Below are positions 34,791 to 46,755 of a stretch of DNA of 64,000 nt, piece after piece; position 1 is the first letter of the stretch, and each line of letters opens with the position of its first letter. Origin of the DNA: Stomorhina lunata (taxonomy: Eukaryota > Arthropoda > Insecta > Diptera > Rhiniidae); contig OW121741.1 in NCBI GenBank assembly GCA_933228675.1, positions 23,961,724-24,025,723 of the forward strand, read 5' to 3'. The translations under genes were made by a program, and so were the position numbers. A model generated the notes under the pieces. The model saw only the letters and a list, made by a program, of their open reading frames with translations. It searched no databases and was not told where the DNA came from.

Positions 34791-36480
34791 AAATCCAATC
34801 GATCACTTGCCACCTACCTAGACCCTCTTAATGAAAACTAATCTATTGTTATATCAATAACATTTCAAAGCAAATTATTTTCAAACCACCTGCATAAGAT
34901 ACCACCCCTTCAGTTAAAGCTCTTTTCATCTCCTTAAATTTTACTTAAATTTTTTTTACTTGTACTCCATTAGACCGCCTGTGGCCCTTTTTCCGACACA
35001 ATCACAATTTATTGCATTTTATGCATAAAATTATATAGTTAATTTTTCCATTTTAGTTTATTTATTATTTCAATTTGTGAAAGAATGAATGAATAATTTG
35101 CAATTCTATTCGCAATAAAATTGAAAAAAAGAAAAACTTTAAAAATGAATAACTTCTATAAAACTCATAATAATCGTGCGAAATTTCCATACATAGAGTT
35201 TCGCGGTTTATTTCATTTATAATTTTTCTTTTCAGAATTCAGAGAATAGAGTTGTGCATATAAATTTGATAAGTTTATGGTGAACTGCCGCTGCACGTTG
35301 TAGCGAGGTAACAACAGCGAATTTGCCACTGCGGTCTGGTTGTGTTTGGTATGGTGTGTGGTGGCGGTGAGGATATGGTTAAATGTGATAAGTACACTTA
35401 AAGAAAATATTGGTTGTATAAGGAAATTAAATTTCTAATACTTATATGTTGAAAGTTGAATTGAGAATTGGATAACATATCATTTCTATTATTTTGAAAT
35501 TTGGTGCCAAACTTAACCTTAAATTTCTTTAAGTGCATTTTCTAAACTACTCTTAATTTCACAGCAAAAGCATTTTGTATTTATGATGTGTATAAAATTT
35601 GTATACATAGTAGTACGAGTAGTGAACATTTTGATAATAAATTCAAATTTGCGCGTCATAAATTTCCCCTCAACCATACATAGCCTTAATAATAATTATT
35701 TTTTTATTCTATTACAGTTTCTACAAAAGAATAAAGATTTTTTTTTCGCCAGAGTTTAAAATTTCACGCCTTCACAGTATACGAGTCCGAATACAGTTCA
35801 ACAAACATCGTAAGCGTATCAAATTGGAACAGCTGTTAAGCATTTGCTACACGAAATCATGTTGGGATGTTATGATAACATGAAGGCAACTCTGATGGTG
35901 GCTAAGGGGGAAAAGTGTTCAGCGTTTTAAAGATGAGGAGGATGTTGAATGGTAGTGAATCATCATCAGAGTGTTTTAGTAGTGTTGGATTTAGCCAGTG
36001 GTGCAGTTTGGTTTCTTTTTTTTTTTGTTGTTACTTTATTATTTATGAACGTGATCTTTAATGGTATTTTAAAATTTCCTGTTGAAGTTTTAATTTTTAA
36101 AATGCTTTGATTTTTTTGTATTTCACTTCTTTTATAATGTTAGAAAGTTTCTGTTTTGACTTTAGGAAGTGGGGAACATAAATTATTTGAATAATGTTGA
36201 TATGAGTTGAATTATATTCTGAGAATGAAATAAAATAGATGAGCTCTATTTCTTAAATTGTTAGAAAATGAAGAAGATTTTTTTTTTTTTTTTTAAATAA
36301 AAATTAATATACAAATTTCTTAAATTTTTCAAAAATTTATTATAAAATTTTAAGTTCTTAAATCAAGTAGACTAAATTACATTTTAGTTTAACTATTATA
36401 TTAAGAGTTATGGCCTCCTAAGTACAAAAACACAAAGTTTTTTTCATAGTTTTTTTTTTTTAATTTTTCAAAAATTTTTT
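34791..36480. other. spacer with a GC-richer island
   Basis: Mostly AT-rich. The exception is 35281-35385, described separately. T-rich runs lie near 36010 and 36276. Confidence 0.35.
35213..35437 (-). other. possible exon or regulatory island
   Basis: Positions 35281-35385 are much richer in G and C than the surroundings. On the minus strand a frame without ATG stays open for about 75 codons to TGA at 35213-35215, including SLLLPRYNVQRQFTINLSNL. A possible acceptor (TTTTCTTTAAG) lies upstream. On the plus strand the same patch has TATAAA at 35259-35264 and a donor-like GAG|GTAACA near 35308. The two readings exclude each other and neither has a known domain. Confidence 0.2.
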
Positions 36481-38160
36481 ATTTCTGAAGAGGAAGTTGT
36501 CCTACTTTTACTATCATAACTTGAAAACGACTTAACCGTTTATATTGAAAATTCATCAAAGCATTAAGAACAAAATTATCCTTAAGTCTTGCTAACACAA
36601 TTTTTTTGTGTGATCAAAGATTTTAAAGTTATTTACATCCCAATTAAATTTTTTTTTAATTTTTACAAAGTTTTTGATTTCTGAAGAGGAGGTTGTCCTA
36701 CTTTTACTATCATAACTTGAAAACAACTTAATCGTTTATATTGAAAATTCATCAACACATTAAGAACAAAATTATCCTTAAGTCTTGCCAACACAATTTT
36801 TTTGTGTGATTAATGTTTTTAAAGTTATTTACATCCCAATTAATTTTTTTTTTTAATTTTTCTAAAATTTTTGATTTCTGAAGAGGAGGTTGTCCTACTT
36901 TTACTATCATAACTTGAAAACAACTTAATCGTTTATATTGAAAATTCATCAAAACATTAAGAACAAAATTATCCTTAAGTCTTGCTAACACAATTTTTTT
37001 GTGTGATTAAAGATTTTAAAGTTATTTACATCCCAATTAATTTTTTTTTTAATTTTTACAAAATTTTTGATTTCTGAAGAGGGGGTTGTCCTACTTTTAC
37101 TATCATAACTTGAAAACAACTTAATCGTTTATATTGAAAATTCATCAAAACATTAAGAACAAAATTATCCTTAAGTCTTGCTAACACAAATTTTTTGTGT
37201 GATCAAAGGTTTTAAAGTTATTTACATCCCAATTAATTTTTTTTTTTAATTTTTACAAAATTTTTGATTTCTGAAGAGGGGGTTGTCCTACTTTTACTAT
37301 CATAACTTGAAAACAACTTAATCGTTTATATTGAAAATTCATCAAAACATTAAGAACAAAATTATCCTTAAGTCTTGCTAACACAAATTTTTTGTGTGAT
37401 CAAAGGTTTTAAAGTTATTTACATCGCAATTAAAATTTTTTTAATTTTTGATTTCTACTTTTATTATTATATCTTGAAAACAACTTTACCATTTTTATTG
37501 AAAATTCATTAAGAACCAAATTATCCTTAAATCTTGCTAACACAAATTTTTTGTGTGATCAAAGGTTTTAAAGTTATTTACATCGCAATTAAATTTTTTT
37601 AAATTTTTCCAAAATTTTTGATTTCTGTCCTACTTTTATTATCATATCTTGAAAACGACTTAACCATTTTTATTTTTTAATTCATCAAATCATTAGGAAC
37701 AAAATTTCCCTTAAGTCTTGCTAACACAAGTTTTTTGTGAGATCAACGGTTTTCAAGTAATTTACATCGCAATTAAACTTTTTTTTTTTAAATATTTCCT
37801 GAAATTTGGGATTTCTGAAGTGGCCGTTGTCCTACTTTTATTATCATAACTTGAAAACGACTTAACCATTTATATTAAAAATCCATCAAAACACTAAGAA
37901 CAAAATTGTCCTTAAGTCTTGCTAACATAAGTTTTTTGTGTGATCAAAGGTTTTAAAGTAATTTACATCGCAATTTAACATTTTTTTCTATTTTTTTCTA
38001 AAATTTGGAATTTCTGAAGAGGTTGTTGTCCTACTCATATTACCATATCTTGAAAACGACTTAACCAATTGTATTGAAAATACCTCATTAAATTAAAAAC
38101 AAAATTGCCCTTAAGTCTTATTTACAAAAATGTTTGTATGATCAACGATTTTGAAGTTTT
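36481..38160. repeat. ~197-bp tandem satellite, about 9 copies
   Basis: The anchor ATTTCTGAAGAGG lies at 36481, 36677, 36874, 37070 and 37267 (spacing 196-197 bp). Four more degraded copies run to about 38150. Each unit holds TTGTCCTACTTTTACTATCA, AACTTGAAAACAACTTAA and CCTTAAGTCTTGCTAACACA. Central copies are nearly identical. Confidence 0.95.
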
Positions 38161-39109
38161 TTACATTGCAACATCAAGAATTTTCTTGTTTTTTGCAAAT
38201 CGAAAAACTTTTATTTTTTTTAAATTCCTTAAAAAAATGTTAAGTGAAAAAAACTTACTATCATCACACGCCTTTTATTAAAAAAAATCCATCAATTATT
38301 AGTGATTTTATTAAAAATAATGAGAAAATACCCAATTTTTACCGAAAATTTGTGTAAGAAATCGTATTATTTTAACGTCTCTCAAAGCCTCTACTTTGAT
38401 TACAAATTTTACATTAAAGGACTACATGACTTGAAAAATAGTTAAGTCTGATAGATAGGAAGTGACATATGGCAACAAAAAAGATGAATAATATAATTCC
38501 CGGTATTACTTTTAATATTATTCAATAATTTTTTCATTTATAAATTTACAACTAAGTCACGACTTTGAGGTGTAAATCTATAAAATCGAGCTATAATTGT
38601 TAATATTATAATTTTTTTTGCCAATAAACTTTAACAAAATACAATTATCAATTACATTTCAATAAATATAAAAAATTTATTAGTTTTTAACAAATACTAA
38701 TAAATATTTCTAAAAACACTCAACAAGTCATAAAGTTTTATTATGCATAATTTAATATTTTTCAGAATTTCTATTTTTTTTTTTACAATTTCTGTAATTA
38801 ACTGCTATAACTCGGCAACTAAAGCAATTAACGCTTATGACTTATATCAATATTGTGAGTAGAGATTTATAAATTTTCTCTTAACAATTTGAAAATTAAT
38901 TGTTAGAATTTCATTTTAGCAATTACAAATTTATTTGTTAAAAATGGCAACCAGAAATCACATAAATCATTGTGAATCAGTTAGACGGGCTAAATAAATA
39001 CAATGGGTTAGAATTTACGATGGGAGTAATAAAATTGGGTTATAAATCATAAATGTTGAAATTGGAAATTTTGTGGGATGATGAAATAGTGTAAACAAAA
39101 ATAGAATAG
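38161..39109. other. AT-rich spacer
   Basis: No gene or repeat unit recognised. Confidence 0.4.
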
Positions 39110-41238
39110 AGTAGTCAGCATACATAGTCTGGTAGTCAGACTATATGTTTTGCTAGTCAGACTATATAGTCTGGTACTCAGATTATAGTCTGGTAATCAG
39201 ATAATAGTCTGGTAGTCAGGCTATAGTCTGGTAGTCATACTATAGTCAGACTATAGTTTGGTAGTCAGACTATAGTCTGGTAGTCAGACTATAGTCTGGT
39301 AGTCAGACTATAGTCTGGTAGTCAGACTATAGTCTGGTAGTCAGACTATAGTCTGGTTGTCAGACTATAATCTGGTAGTCAGACTATAGTCTGGTAGTCA
39401 GACTATATTCTGGTAGTCAGACTATAGTCTGGTAGTCAGACTATATTCTGGTAGTCAGGCTCTAGTCTGGTAGTCAGACTATAGTCTGGTTGTCAGACTA
39501 TAATCTGGTAGTCAGACTATAGTCTGGTAGTCAGACTATAGTCTGGTAGTCAGGCTATAGTCTGGTAGTCATACTATAGTCAGACTATAGTCTGGTAGTC
39601 AGGCTATAGTCTGGTAGTCATACTATAGTCAGACTATAGTTTGGTAGTCAGAGTATAGTCTGGTAGTCAGACTATAGTCTGGTTGTCAGACTATAATCTG
39701 GTAGTCAGACTATAGTCTGGTAGTCAGACTATAGTCTGGTAGTCAGGCTATAGTCTGGTAGTCATACTATAGTCAGACTATAGTTTGGTAGTCAGACTAT
39801 AGTCTGGTAGTCAGACTATAGTCTGGTAGCCAGACTATAGTCTGGTAGTCAGACTATAGTCTGGTTGTCAGACTATAATCTGGTAGTCAGACTATAGTCT
39901 GGTAGTCAGACTATAGTCTGGTAGTCAGGCTATAGTCTGGTAGTCATACTATAGTCAGACTATAGTTTGGTAGTCAGACTATAGTCTGGTAGTCAGACTA
40001 TAGTCTGGTAGTCAGACTATAGTCTGGTAGCCAGACTATAGTCTGGTAGCCAGACTATAGTCTGGTAGTCAGACTATAGTCTGGTTGTCAGACTATAATC
40101 TGGTAGTCAGACTATAGTCTTGTAGTCAGACTATAGTCTGGTAGTCAGACTATAGTCTGGCAGTCAGACTATATTCTGGTAGTCAGGCTCTAGTCTGGTA
40201 GTCAGACTATAGTCTGGTTGTCAAACTATACTCTGATAGTCAGACTAATGTCTGGTAGTCAGACTATAGTCTGATAGTCAGACTATAGTCTGGTAGTCAG
40301 ACTATAGTCTGGTAGTCAGACTATAGTCTGATAGTCAGACTATAGTCTGGTAGTCAGACTATAGTCTGGTAGTCAGACTATAGTCTGGTAGTCAAACTAT
40401 AGTTTTGTAGTCAGACCATAGTCTGGTAGTCAGACTATAGTCTGGTAGTCATACTATAGTATGGTAGTCATACTATAGTCTGGTAGTCATACTATAGTCT
40501 GACTATAGTCTGGTAGTCATACTTTAGTCTGGTAGTCAAACTATAGTTTTGTAGTCAGACCATAGTCTGGTAGTCAGACTATAGTCTGGTAGTCATACTA
40601 TAGTATGGTAGTCATACTATAGTCTGGTAGTCATACTATAGTCTGACTATAGTCTGGTAGTCATACTTTAGTCTGGTTGTCAGACTATAATCAGACAATA
40701 GTCTGGTAGTCAGACTACAGCCAGACAATAGTCCTGAAGTCAGACTATAGTCTGGTAGTCAGACTATAGTCTGGTAGTCAGACAATAGTCTGGTAGTCAG
40801 ACTACAGTCAGACTATAGTCTGGTTGTCAGACTATAGTCTGGTAGTCAGACTATAGTCTGGTAGTTATACTATAGTCAGACTATAGTTTGGTAGTCAGAC
40901 TATAGTCTGGTAGTCAGACTATAGTCTGGTAATCAGACTATAGTCTGGTAGCCGGACTATAGTCTGGTAGTCATACTATAGCCTGGTAGTCAGATTATAA
41001 TATGGTAGTTAGACTATAGTCTGGTAGTCAGATCATAGTCTGGTAGTCAGACAACAGTCTGGTAGTCAGACTATACTTTGGTGGTCAGAATATAGTCTGC
41101 TGGTCAGAATACAATCTGCTAGTCAGTCTGGTAGTCAGACTATAGCCTGGTAGTCAGACTATACTCTGGTAGTCAGACTATAGTCGGGTAGTCAGACTAT
41201 AGTCTAGTAGTCAGACTATGAGACTGTAGTCTGTTAGC
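39110..41238. repeat. minisatellite F, 19 bp, palindrome CAGACTATAGTCTG
   Basis: About 110 units of 19 bp (AGACTATAGTCTGGTAGTC). Each contains the perfect 14-bp palindrome CAGACTATAGTCTG, and CTG-GTAGT-CAG overlaps it. Shortened units (GTCATACTATAGTCAGACTA) recur near 39240, 39570, 39620, 39764, 39944 and 40870, giving a higher-order pattern. The palindrome centre CTATAG is the same as in arrays A to D. Confidence 0.97.
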
Positions 41239-42964
41239 TAATTTACTGAAATCTACTATCCTATTATCGGGCTTAATATCTGACTAGGAGTGCCCCTAAA
41301 CATGTATCCCCTGGCTGGGCTTTCAAAGATAACAATGATTGATGTTGTCAAACCAGACAAAGAAATCAGTCATTTGCAAGTTTGTAGTAAATTTCTTTGA
41401 GCAAAATACAATATATTATGTACAAAATCATATGTAATTGATAGCCTTAAGATCGATTATTATCAGTATTATTTGTTGCCCTATTCCTCCATCTGTATTT
41501 TCATCTGTCTGCCCATTACTCTTAACATTTGTTTGCCTTAAACTCAATAATGCTAAAGATTGATTGTCTTGTCTTCCGATTTCTATTTGATTTCTTTTCC
41601 TATAATCTCACGTATCGCATTTCATTATTATAAAATACCTCGTTTTCTTTACAAAAAGGTTTTGATTGAAAGCCTAAAGTGTTAGTCGTATTGTATGTCT
41701 TTTACTTTTATATTAACAATAATTTATTGATTGAACAATCTATTATGATTGCACCCCTTGGCGCCAGTTAATTGGACACAACTTTTCACTCGTTTTTCTA
41801 GAGCTGCTGCTGTTGGATGGCTGTGTCTTATCATTGATTATTGTATTAATTAGTTGAAGAAACAAAAAACTGTATAAATTTGTTGTCTCAAGCTTCTGTA
41901 ATAAAGATAAGAATCTTTCAATTAGTTGACAATGTGGCGTTTCAAAGAGAGAGGGCAAGAAATGAAATAAAGATTGATCGATATTTGTGGGATCATAAAT
42001 ATAAAAGTAAGAAGTGGTACTTGAAAAGTTCAAATACCTACCTATCTACCTAGCAGACTGAAGTAAGTCTAGCAGACAATAGATAAAGTGATTGATACAT
42101 TTAAAATCAATCGAAATTGAAAGTATTCTTTGAAAAGTAGTTCAAAATTGATATAAGTTCCCAAGAAAAATATTTTTTTGTGTGCTTCTATCTCAAAAAC
42201 ATAAAAAGCAAACCTCGTAAAATTTATTAAAAAACAACATCCCCTTTAATTTAAACAATTATAGTAAATAAAAAGTTTATATAAAAATATCAAATATAAA
42301 AAATTATACATTTTAATGATTAATGACGCTTGGCCGTAATTAATTTTAATAAAATCAAATAAACTTTACTTGACAGCTGTCAGTGTCATCATTTGTTTGC
42401 TCATCACACATTAAACACAACAACATCAGCAGCAGCACAACAAAGTCAGTCAGCCAACAATAACAACATTAAATGAAAACGAAACGTTCATCAAATACTC
42501 ATTCCAAATAAACGATGACTACAAAGAAAATATATAAAAAAAGCTATAAAAAATTATAAAATTTTTTGTATTTATTTAATAAAGTAACAGACCCCAATTT
42601 GCACGCTACCAACCAACCCACTTCAAAATGTTGTAGGATATGAACCCAGCGAACAAAATGAAAATAATTAGATTAAAGCTCTTTTATAATTAAGAAAGCA
42701 TTACTTTAATGTTCGAATCTTTAAATTTGTTTTATTGAACAGTTCTAAACCTTTTATCCATCATTATGAGCCTTTCAATTGCTTGCTGGGTTAGCTAGCG
42801 AGTTTTTATAGACGTTTTATTTTTAATGAATAGACAACAACCTTTTTTCAAATAAACGATGACATCTAATTCTACTGTTGATAATTTGCTGTCAAAAGTA
42901 AATATACAAATTTAACAGACTAAAACAATTTATTTATATTTATTTTAATTTGTTCAATATATTT
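41239..42964. other. unique spacer
   Basis: Mostly AT-rich, with CAGCAGCAGC-type sequence at about 42427. A 96-codon minus-strand frame at 41743-42033 lacks motifs and is not called. Confidence 0.35.
42371..42382. promoter_or_regulatory. TGACAGCTGTCA palindromic site
   Basis: A perfect 12-bp palindrome with the composition of TGIF/Meis-type TALE homeodomain sites; its centre CAGCTG is also an E-box. The same 12-mer recurs at 47795-47806. Binding is inferred. Confidence 0.3.
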
Positions 42965-45826
42965 TAGTTCTAATTCTAATTTACTTCTAGTTTATTTCAA
43001 GTTCGTTTTTAGTTCAGTTCTAGTTCAGTTCTAGTTCAGTTCTAGTTCAGTTCTAGTTCAGTTCTAGTTCAGTTCTAGTTCAGTTCTAGTTCAGTTCTAG
43101 TTCAGTTCTAGTTCAGTTCTAGTTCAGTTCTAGTTCAGTTCTAGTTCAGTTCTAGTTCAGTTCTAGTTCAGTTCTAGTTCAGTTCTAGTTCAGTTCAGTT
43201 CAGTTCTAGTTCAGTTCTAGTTCAGTTCTAGTTCAGTTCTAGTTCAGTTCTAGTTCAGTTCTAGTTCAGTTCTAGTTGAGTTCTAGTTGACTTCTAGTTC
43301 AGTTCTAGTTCAGTTCTAGTTGAGTTCTAGTTCAGTTCTAGTTCAGTTCTTGTTCAGTTCTAGTTCAGTTCTAGTTCAGTTCTAGTTCAGTTCTAGTTCA
43401 GTTCTAGTTCAGTTCTAGTTCAGTTCTAGTTCAGTTCTAGTTCAGTTCTAGTTCAGTTCTAGTTCAGTTCTAGTTCAGTTCTAGTTCAGTTCTAGTTCAG
43501 TTCTAGTTCAGTTCTACTTCAGTTCTAGTTCAGTTCTAGTTCAGTTCTAGTTCAGTTCTAGTTCAGTTCTAGTTCAGTTCTAGTTCAGTTCTAGTTCAGT
43601 TCTAGTTCAGTTCTAGTTCAGTTCTAGTTCAGTTCTAGTTCAGTTCTAGTTCAGTTCTAGTTCAGTTCTAGTTCAGTTCTAGTTCAGTTCTAGTTCAGTT
43701 CTAGTTCAGTTCTAGTTCAGTTCTAGTTCAGTTCTAGTTCAGTTCTAGTTCAGTTCTAGTTCAGTTCTAGTTCAGTTCTAGTTCAGTTCTAGTTCAGTTC
43801 TAGTTCAGTTCTAGTTCAGTTCTAGTTCAGTTCTAGTTCAGTTCTAGTTCAGTTCTAGTTCAGTTCTAGTTCAGTTCTAGTTCAGTTCTAGTTCAGTTCT
43901 AGTTCAGTTCTAGTTCAGTTCTAGTTCAGTTCTAGTTCAGTTCTAGTTCAGTTCTAGTTCAGTTCTAGTTCAGTTCTAGTTCAGTTCTAGTTCAGTTCTA
44001 GTTCAGTTCTAGTTCAGTTCTAGTTCAGTTCTAGTTCAGTTCTAGTTCAGTTCTAGTTCAGTTCTAGTTCAGTTCTAGTTCTGTTCTAGTTCAGTTCTAG
44101 TTCAGTTCTAGTTCAGTTCTAGTTCAGTTCTAGTTCAGTTCTAGTTCAGTTCTAGTTCAGTTCTAGTTCAGTTCTAGTTCAGTTCTAGTTCAGTTCAGTT
44201 CTAGTTCAGTTCTAGTTCAGTTCTAGTTCAGTTCTAGTTCAGTTCTAGTTCAGTTCTAGTTCAGTTCTAGTTCAGTTCTAGTTCAGTTCTAGTTCAGTTC
44301 TAGTTCAGTTCTAGTTCAGTTCTAGTTCAGTTCTAGTTCAGTTCTAGTTCAGTTCTAGTTCAGTTCTAGTTCAGTTCTAGTTCAGTTCTAGTTCAGTTCT
44401 AGTTCAGTTCTAGTTCAGTTCTAGTTCAGTTCTAGTTCAGTTCTAGTTCAGTTCTAGTTCAGTTCTAGTTCAGTTCTAGTTCAGTTCTAGTTCAGTTCTA
44501 GTTCAGTTCTAGTTCAGTTCTAGTTCAGTTCTAGTTCAGTTCTAGTTCAGTTCTAGTTCAGTTCTAGTTCAGTTCTAGTTCAGTTCTAGTTCAGTTCTAG
44601 TTCAGTTCTAGTTCTGTTCTAGTTCAGTTCTAGTTCAGTTCTAGTTCAGTTCTAGTTCAGTTCTAGTTCAGTTCTAGTTCAGTTCTAGTTCAGTTCTAGT
44701 TCAGTTCTAGTTCAGTTCAGTTCTAGTTCAGTTCTAGTTCAGTTCTAGTTCAGTTCTAGTTCAGTTCTAGTTCAGTTCTAGTTCAGTTCTAGTTCAGTTC
44801 TAGTTCAGTTCTAGTTCAGTTCTAGTTCAGTTCTAGTTCAGTTCTAGTTCAGTTCTAGTTCAGTTCTAGTTCAGTTCTAGTTCAGTTCTAGTTCAGTTCT
44901 AGTTCAGTTCTAGTTCAGTTCTAGTTCAGTTCTAGTTCAGTTCTAGTTCAGTTCTAGTTCAGTTCTAGTTCAGTTCTAGTTCAGTTCTAGTTCAGTTCTA
45001 GTTCAGTTCTAGTTCAGTTCTAGTTCAGTTCTAGTTCAGTTCTAGTTCAGTTCTAGTTCAGTTCTAGTTCAGTTCTAGTTCAGTTCTAGTTCAGTTCTAG
45101 TTCAGTTCTAGTTCAGTTCTAGTTCAGTTCTAGTTCAGTTCTAGTTCAGTTCTAGTTCAGTTCTAGTTCAGTTCTAGTTCAGTTCTAGTTCAGTTCTAGT
45201 TCAGTTCTAGTTCAGTTCTAGTTCAGTTCTAGTTCAGTTCTAGTTCAGTTCTAGTTCAGTTCTAGTTCAGTTCTAGTTCAGTTCTAGTTCAGTTCTAGTT
45301 CAGTTCTAGTTCAGTTCTAGTTCAGTTCTAGTTCAGTTCTAGTTCAGTTCTAGTTCAGTTCTAGTTCAGTTCTAGTTCAGTTCTAGTTCAGTTCTAGTTC
45401 AGTTCTAGTTCAGTTCTAGTTCAGTTCTAGTTCAGTTCTAGTTCAGTTCTAGTTCAGTTCTAGTTCAGTTCTAGTTCAGTTCTAGTTCAGTTCTAGTTCA
45501 GTTCTAGTTTCAGTTCTAGGTTCAGTTCTAGGTTCAGTTCTAGTTTCAGTTCTAGGTTCAGTTCTAGGATCAGTTCTAGGTTCAGTTCTAGGTTCAGTTC
45601 TAGGTTCAATTCTAGGTTCAGTTCTAGGTTCAGTTCTTGGTTCAGTTCTAGGTTCAGTTCTAGGTTCAGTTCTAGGTTCAGTTCTAGGTTCAGTTCTACT
45701 TTCAGTTCTAGGTTCAGTTCTAGGTTCAGTTTAAGGTTCAGTTTTAGGTTCAGTTCTAGGTTCAGTTCTAGGTTTAGTTCTAGGTTCAGTTTAGCTTCAG
45801 TTCTAGGTTCAGTTCTATGTTCAGTT
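42965..45826. repeat. minisatellite G, 11-bp AGTTCTAGTTC, then 12-bp variant
   Basis: About 225 nearly perfect 11-bp units run from about 43011 to 45506. About 27 units of a 12-bp variant (AGGTTCAGTTCT) follow to 45826. The left edge is degenerate. In the 11-bp part I see only scattered changes and a few shortened units (CAGTTCAGTTC near 43190, 44190 and 44715). This is the most homogeneous array in the window. Confidence 0.98.
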
Positions 45827-46755
45827 TGTAACGTGCCGTTACAAATATTATATTAAATTCTACTACTTTCATCTATATACCGCACTACACTCTTTTTCTG
45901 AACACCCTGTTTTTTATTTTTGCTACCTCCTTAATATATCTAAATATATATTAATAAATAAAAACCAGAACCTAAGCATAATTCTCATTTAGTTGATAAC
46001 CATACCAGCATAAGTATTCTTGTTTTTAACATAGAGGGAGGCAGAACTTAGTGTTCTTCCTAGTAGTTAACATCGTAGTTAGTTGATCCGATTGTTGTAT
46101 TATAATACCGTAGTTAGCCGACTGAGAGCTGAAGTTTTTATCTCATCGGAGTACTCTTGGCTTTGTAGTTACCCGACCGAGAGCCGAAGTATTTATCTCG
46201 TCGGATTGAATGCTGTAGTTAGTCGATTGAGAGCCGAAGTTTTTATCTCATCGGAGTATTCATTGCTTTGTAGTTACCCCACCGAGAGCCGAAGTATTTA
46301 TCTCGTCGGATTGTATGCTTTAGTTAGCCGATTGAGAGCCGAATCTCATCGGAGTATTCTTTAATTCCGTAGATAGCCGATTAAAACGTAGTTAGCCAAC
46401 CGAGAGCTGAAGCATTTATCTCGTTAGATGGTAGGCTCATAGTTAATTAATCGGATTATTATAGCTGAAATCCCATCCGGTATTTCATAAGAAACGTTTG
46501 TACTTTAAATCGAGCCGAAGTTTCAAAAGAACTCGGTAAATATACCATAGTATAGTGTTGATTGTAAGATCAAAACTCATATTGTGCAAACATAGAAGTT
46601 TCTTATTATTAAACCCATATAAGCATAGCTTTTGCCCAACGACTCACGAAGATACCAAGCCGGCCTGTGGAAGCAAAATATATTAAAGGAAGCAGACCTT
46701 TGATGAACCTGGACAGACTAGGCATACCTCAACTGGAAAATAAAACTGCATTACA
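45827..46755. mobile_element. probable solo LTR inserted in minisatellite G
   Basis: A 929-bp segment starts TGTAACG and ends GCATTACA, so it has TG...CA termini and a TGTAA/TTACA inverted end. AGTT flanks it on both sides (45823-45826 and 46756-46759). Removing the segment and one AGTT restores the array motif TTCAGTTCTA across the join. AATAAA lies at 45953-45958. Positions 46104-46440 hold about seven alternating units of 50-55 bp with CCGA...GAGAGCCGAAG...CTCATCGG. No internal retroelement genes or second LTR are seen. The superfamily cannot be assigned. Confidence 0.7.

Noticed and set aside
41743..42033. 96-codon minus-strand ORF
   Set aside because: Leucine- and phenylalanine-rich from AT bias; no family resemblance or signals.
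43011..45506. 11-bp array as telomeric or heat-shock-element cluster
   Set aside because: AGTTCTAGTTC is not a telomere motif and lacks alternating nGAAn/nTTCn units.
46083..46364. 93-codon ORF with internal repeats
   Set aside because: It is the translation of the 50-55-bp modules inside the putative LTR.
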